A stretch of DNA of 14,977 nucleotides, from NCBI GenBank assembly GCA_005884605.1, contig VBBE01000149.1, positions 1 to 14,977 of the forward strand. The letters are read 5' to 3'. The position numbers and the translations under genes were made by a program. The DNA comes from Candidatus Bathyarchaeota archaeon (lineage in GTDB: Archaea > Thermoproteota > Bathyarchaeia > 40CM-2-53-6). Positions 14,183-14,977 of this stretch are shown one piece after another. Every line of letters begins with the position of its first letter. The first letter of the stretch is position 1. Below the pieces are notes generated by a model. It did no database searches. It saw nothing but the letters and a program-made list of their open reading frames with translations, and had not been told where the DNA came from.

Positions 14183-14977
14183 TTGTCATCAGAATTAGCA
14201 GGTCAGCAAGTAATTATTCTAAGAGAAGGAACTTCGAGAAGCCGCGGTCAGGATGCACTCAAAGCGAACATTATGGCTGCGAAAGTCATTGCCGAATCTG
14301 TCCGATCCTCGCTAGGACCAAAAGGCATGGACAAAATGCTAGTGGATGGATTCGGAGACGTAACGATCACTAACGATGGAGCGACTATACTCGACGAAAT
14401 GGAAGTACAACATCCAGCCGCCAAGATGATGGTAGAAGTTGCGAAGACCCAGGACGACGAAGTCGGAGACGGAACAACCACCTCAGTGGTTGTAGCCGGA
14501 GAACTACTCAAAAAAGCTGAAGAACTCATCGACCAGGGAATCCATCCAACAGTGATAGTCGATGGTTACCGGCAGGCTTCGAACCGAGCTCTAGAGGTGC
14601 TCGATCAGATCGCCATCAAAATCGATCCTACTGACAAGGCGACTCTTAGAAGAGTGGCTGAGGTCTCACTGGCAAGCAAGATTCTCGCCGAAGACAAAGA
14701 GGCAATGGCAGAACTCGCCGTGAACGCTATTCTCCAGGTTGCCGAGAAGACTCCCGACGGGTACAAGGTCGACATTGATGATGTAAAGGTGGAGAAGAAG
14801 CCCGGCGAGTCATTGACCGATACAGCCCTCATCAAAGGAATAGTTCTCGACAAGGAAATCGTTCATCCCGGAATGCCCAAGAGAGTGGAAGATGCAAAGA
14901 TCGCACTAGTCGATGCACCCTTAGAAGTGGAAAAGACAGAGTTCGACGCGAAGATCAACATAGAGAATCCGGAGCAG
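14183..14977 (+). CDS. thsA: Thermosome (group II chaperonin) subunit, N-terminal half, runs off window
   Basis: ATP-dependent folding chamber subunit. 265 residues are visible of the usual roughly 545. The start is TTG 14183 ([19 protein letters not shown]), the usual N-terminus. Motifs: [29 protein letters not shown] equatorial helices, [11 protein letters not shown] (60-70), and the nucleotide-binding [19 protein letters not shown] segment with D96. [13 protein letters not shown] is the intermediate domain, and [20 protein letters not shown] opens the apical domain. The apical lid helix and C-terminal equatorial part are beyond the edge. Driven by the TATA box at 14128-14136. The subunit type (alpha or beta) cannot be decided, so the symbol is generic. 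Confidence 0.96.
   Translation, partial: MSSELAGQQVIILREGTSRSRGQDALKANIMAAKVIAESVRSSLGPKGMDKMLVDGFGDVTITNDGATILDEMEVQHPAAKMMVEVAKTQDDEVGDGTTTSVVVAGELLKKAEELIDQGIHPTVIVDGYRQASNRALEVLDQIAIKIDPTDKATLRRVAEVSLASKILAEDKEAMAELAVNAILQVAEKTPDGYKVDIDDVKVEKKPGESLTDTALIKGIVLDKEIVHPGMPKRVEDAKIALVDAPLEVEKTEFDAKINIENPEQ

Noticed and set aside
14248..14853. Two Ser-rich minus-strand frames
   Set aside because: Antisense to the thermosome coding sequence, a common shadow of its Asp/Glu/Ala-rich codons.
1..14977. CRISPR arrays, tRNA/rRNA genes, insertion sequences, prophage genes
   Set aside because: No regularly spaced repeats, cloverleaf sequences, transposase motifs or phage proteins were recognised on reading both strands; a tRNA scan was not possible.

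Overview
The window looks like a chromosomal segment from an archaeon, probably of the TACK lineages (Bathyarchaeia- or Nitrososphaeria-like; this placement is inference from gene content, not a phylogeny). Supporting genes are archaeal-type phosphoglycerate mutase, replicative family-B DNA polymerase, ribosomal protein S25e, thermosome, archaeal inositol-phosphate synthase, CofE of the F420 pathway and archaeal type IA topoisomerase. TATA-like boxes lie about 25-35 bases ahead of several starts. Start codons are unusual: about half the genes are best read from TTG, and the topoisomerase seems to need an ATC.

Left end (1-1480, minus strand): a small zinc-ribbon-like protein is followed by a type IA DNA topoisomerase that runs off the window edge. 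The topoisomerase is interrupted after about 109 residues by an intein. This begins at a Cys exactly where the catalytic CDxDxEG motif of the TOPRIM fold is expected, and it carries splicing blocks A and B, a helix-turn-helix and a LAGLIDADG-type motif. Its end, and the C-extein, lie outside the window. This is the most notable feature.

Middle (1631-10521): archaeal phosphoglycerate mutase (plus) converges on a NusB-Nop2/Sun RNA m5C methyltransferase (minus), which is divergent from DNA polymerase B. PolB is followed after 7 bases by cofE. Then come an unrecognised protein built from two related halves, inositol-1-phosphate synthase, and pyrF overlapping it by four bases. A 55-residue ribbon-helix-helix protein on the minus strand overlaps the pyrF stop.

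Right end (10607-14977): rps25e converges with overlapping stops on a cyclophilin-fold protein. That gene shares a divergent intergenic TATA sequence with a cyclic 2,3-diphosphoglycerate synthetase-like GTPase. A DegT-family PLP aminotransferase (minus) follows, then a 340-base regulatory gap with a strong TATA box, then the first 265 residues of a thermosome subunit.

Most of the window is housekeeping: replication and topology, RNA modification and translation, glycolysis and 2,3-bisphosphoglycerate chemistry, pyrimidine, inositol-lipid and F420 synthesis, and protein folding. No tRNA, rRNA, CRISPR array, IS element or phage module was seen. The accessory signals are the intein, the two-repeat orphan protein and the small regulators.
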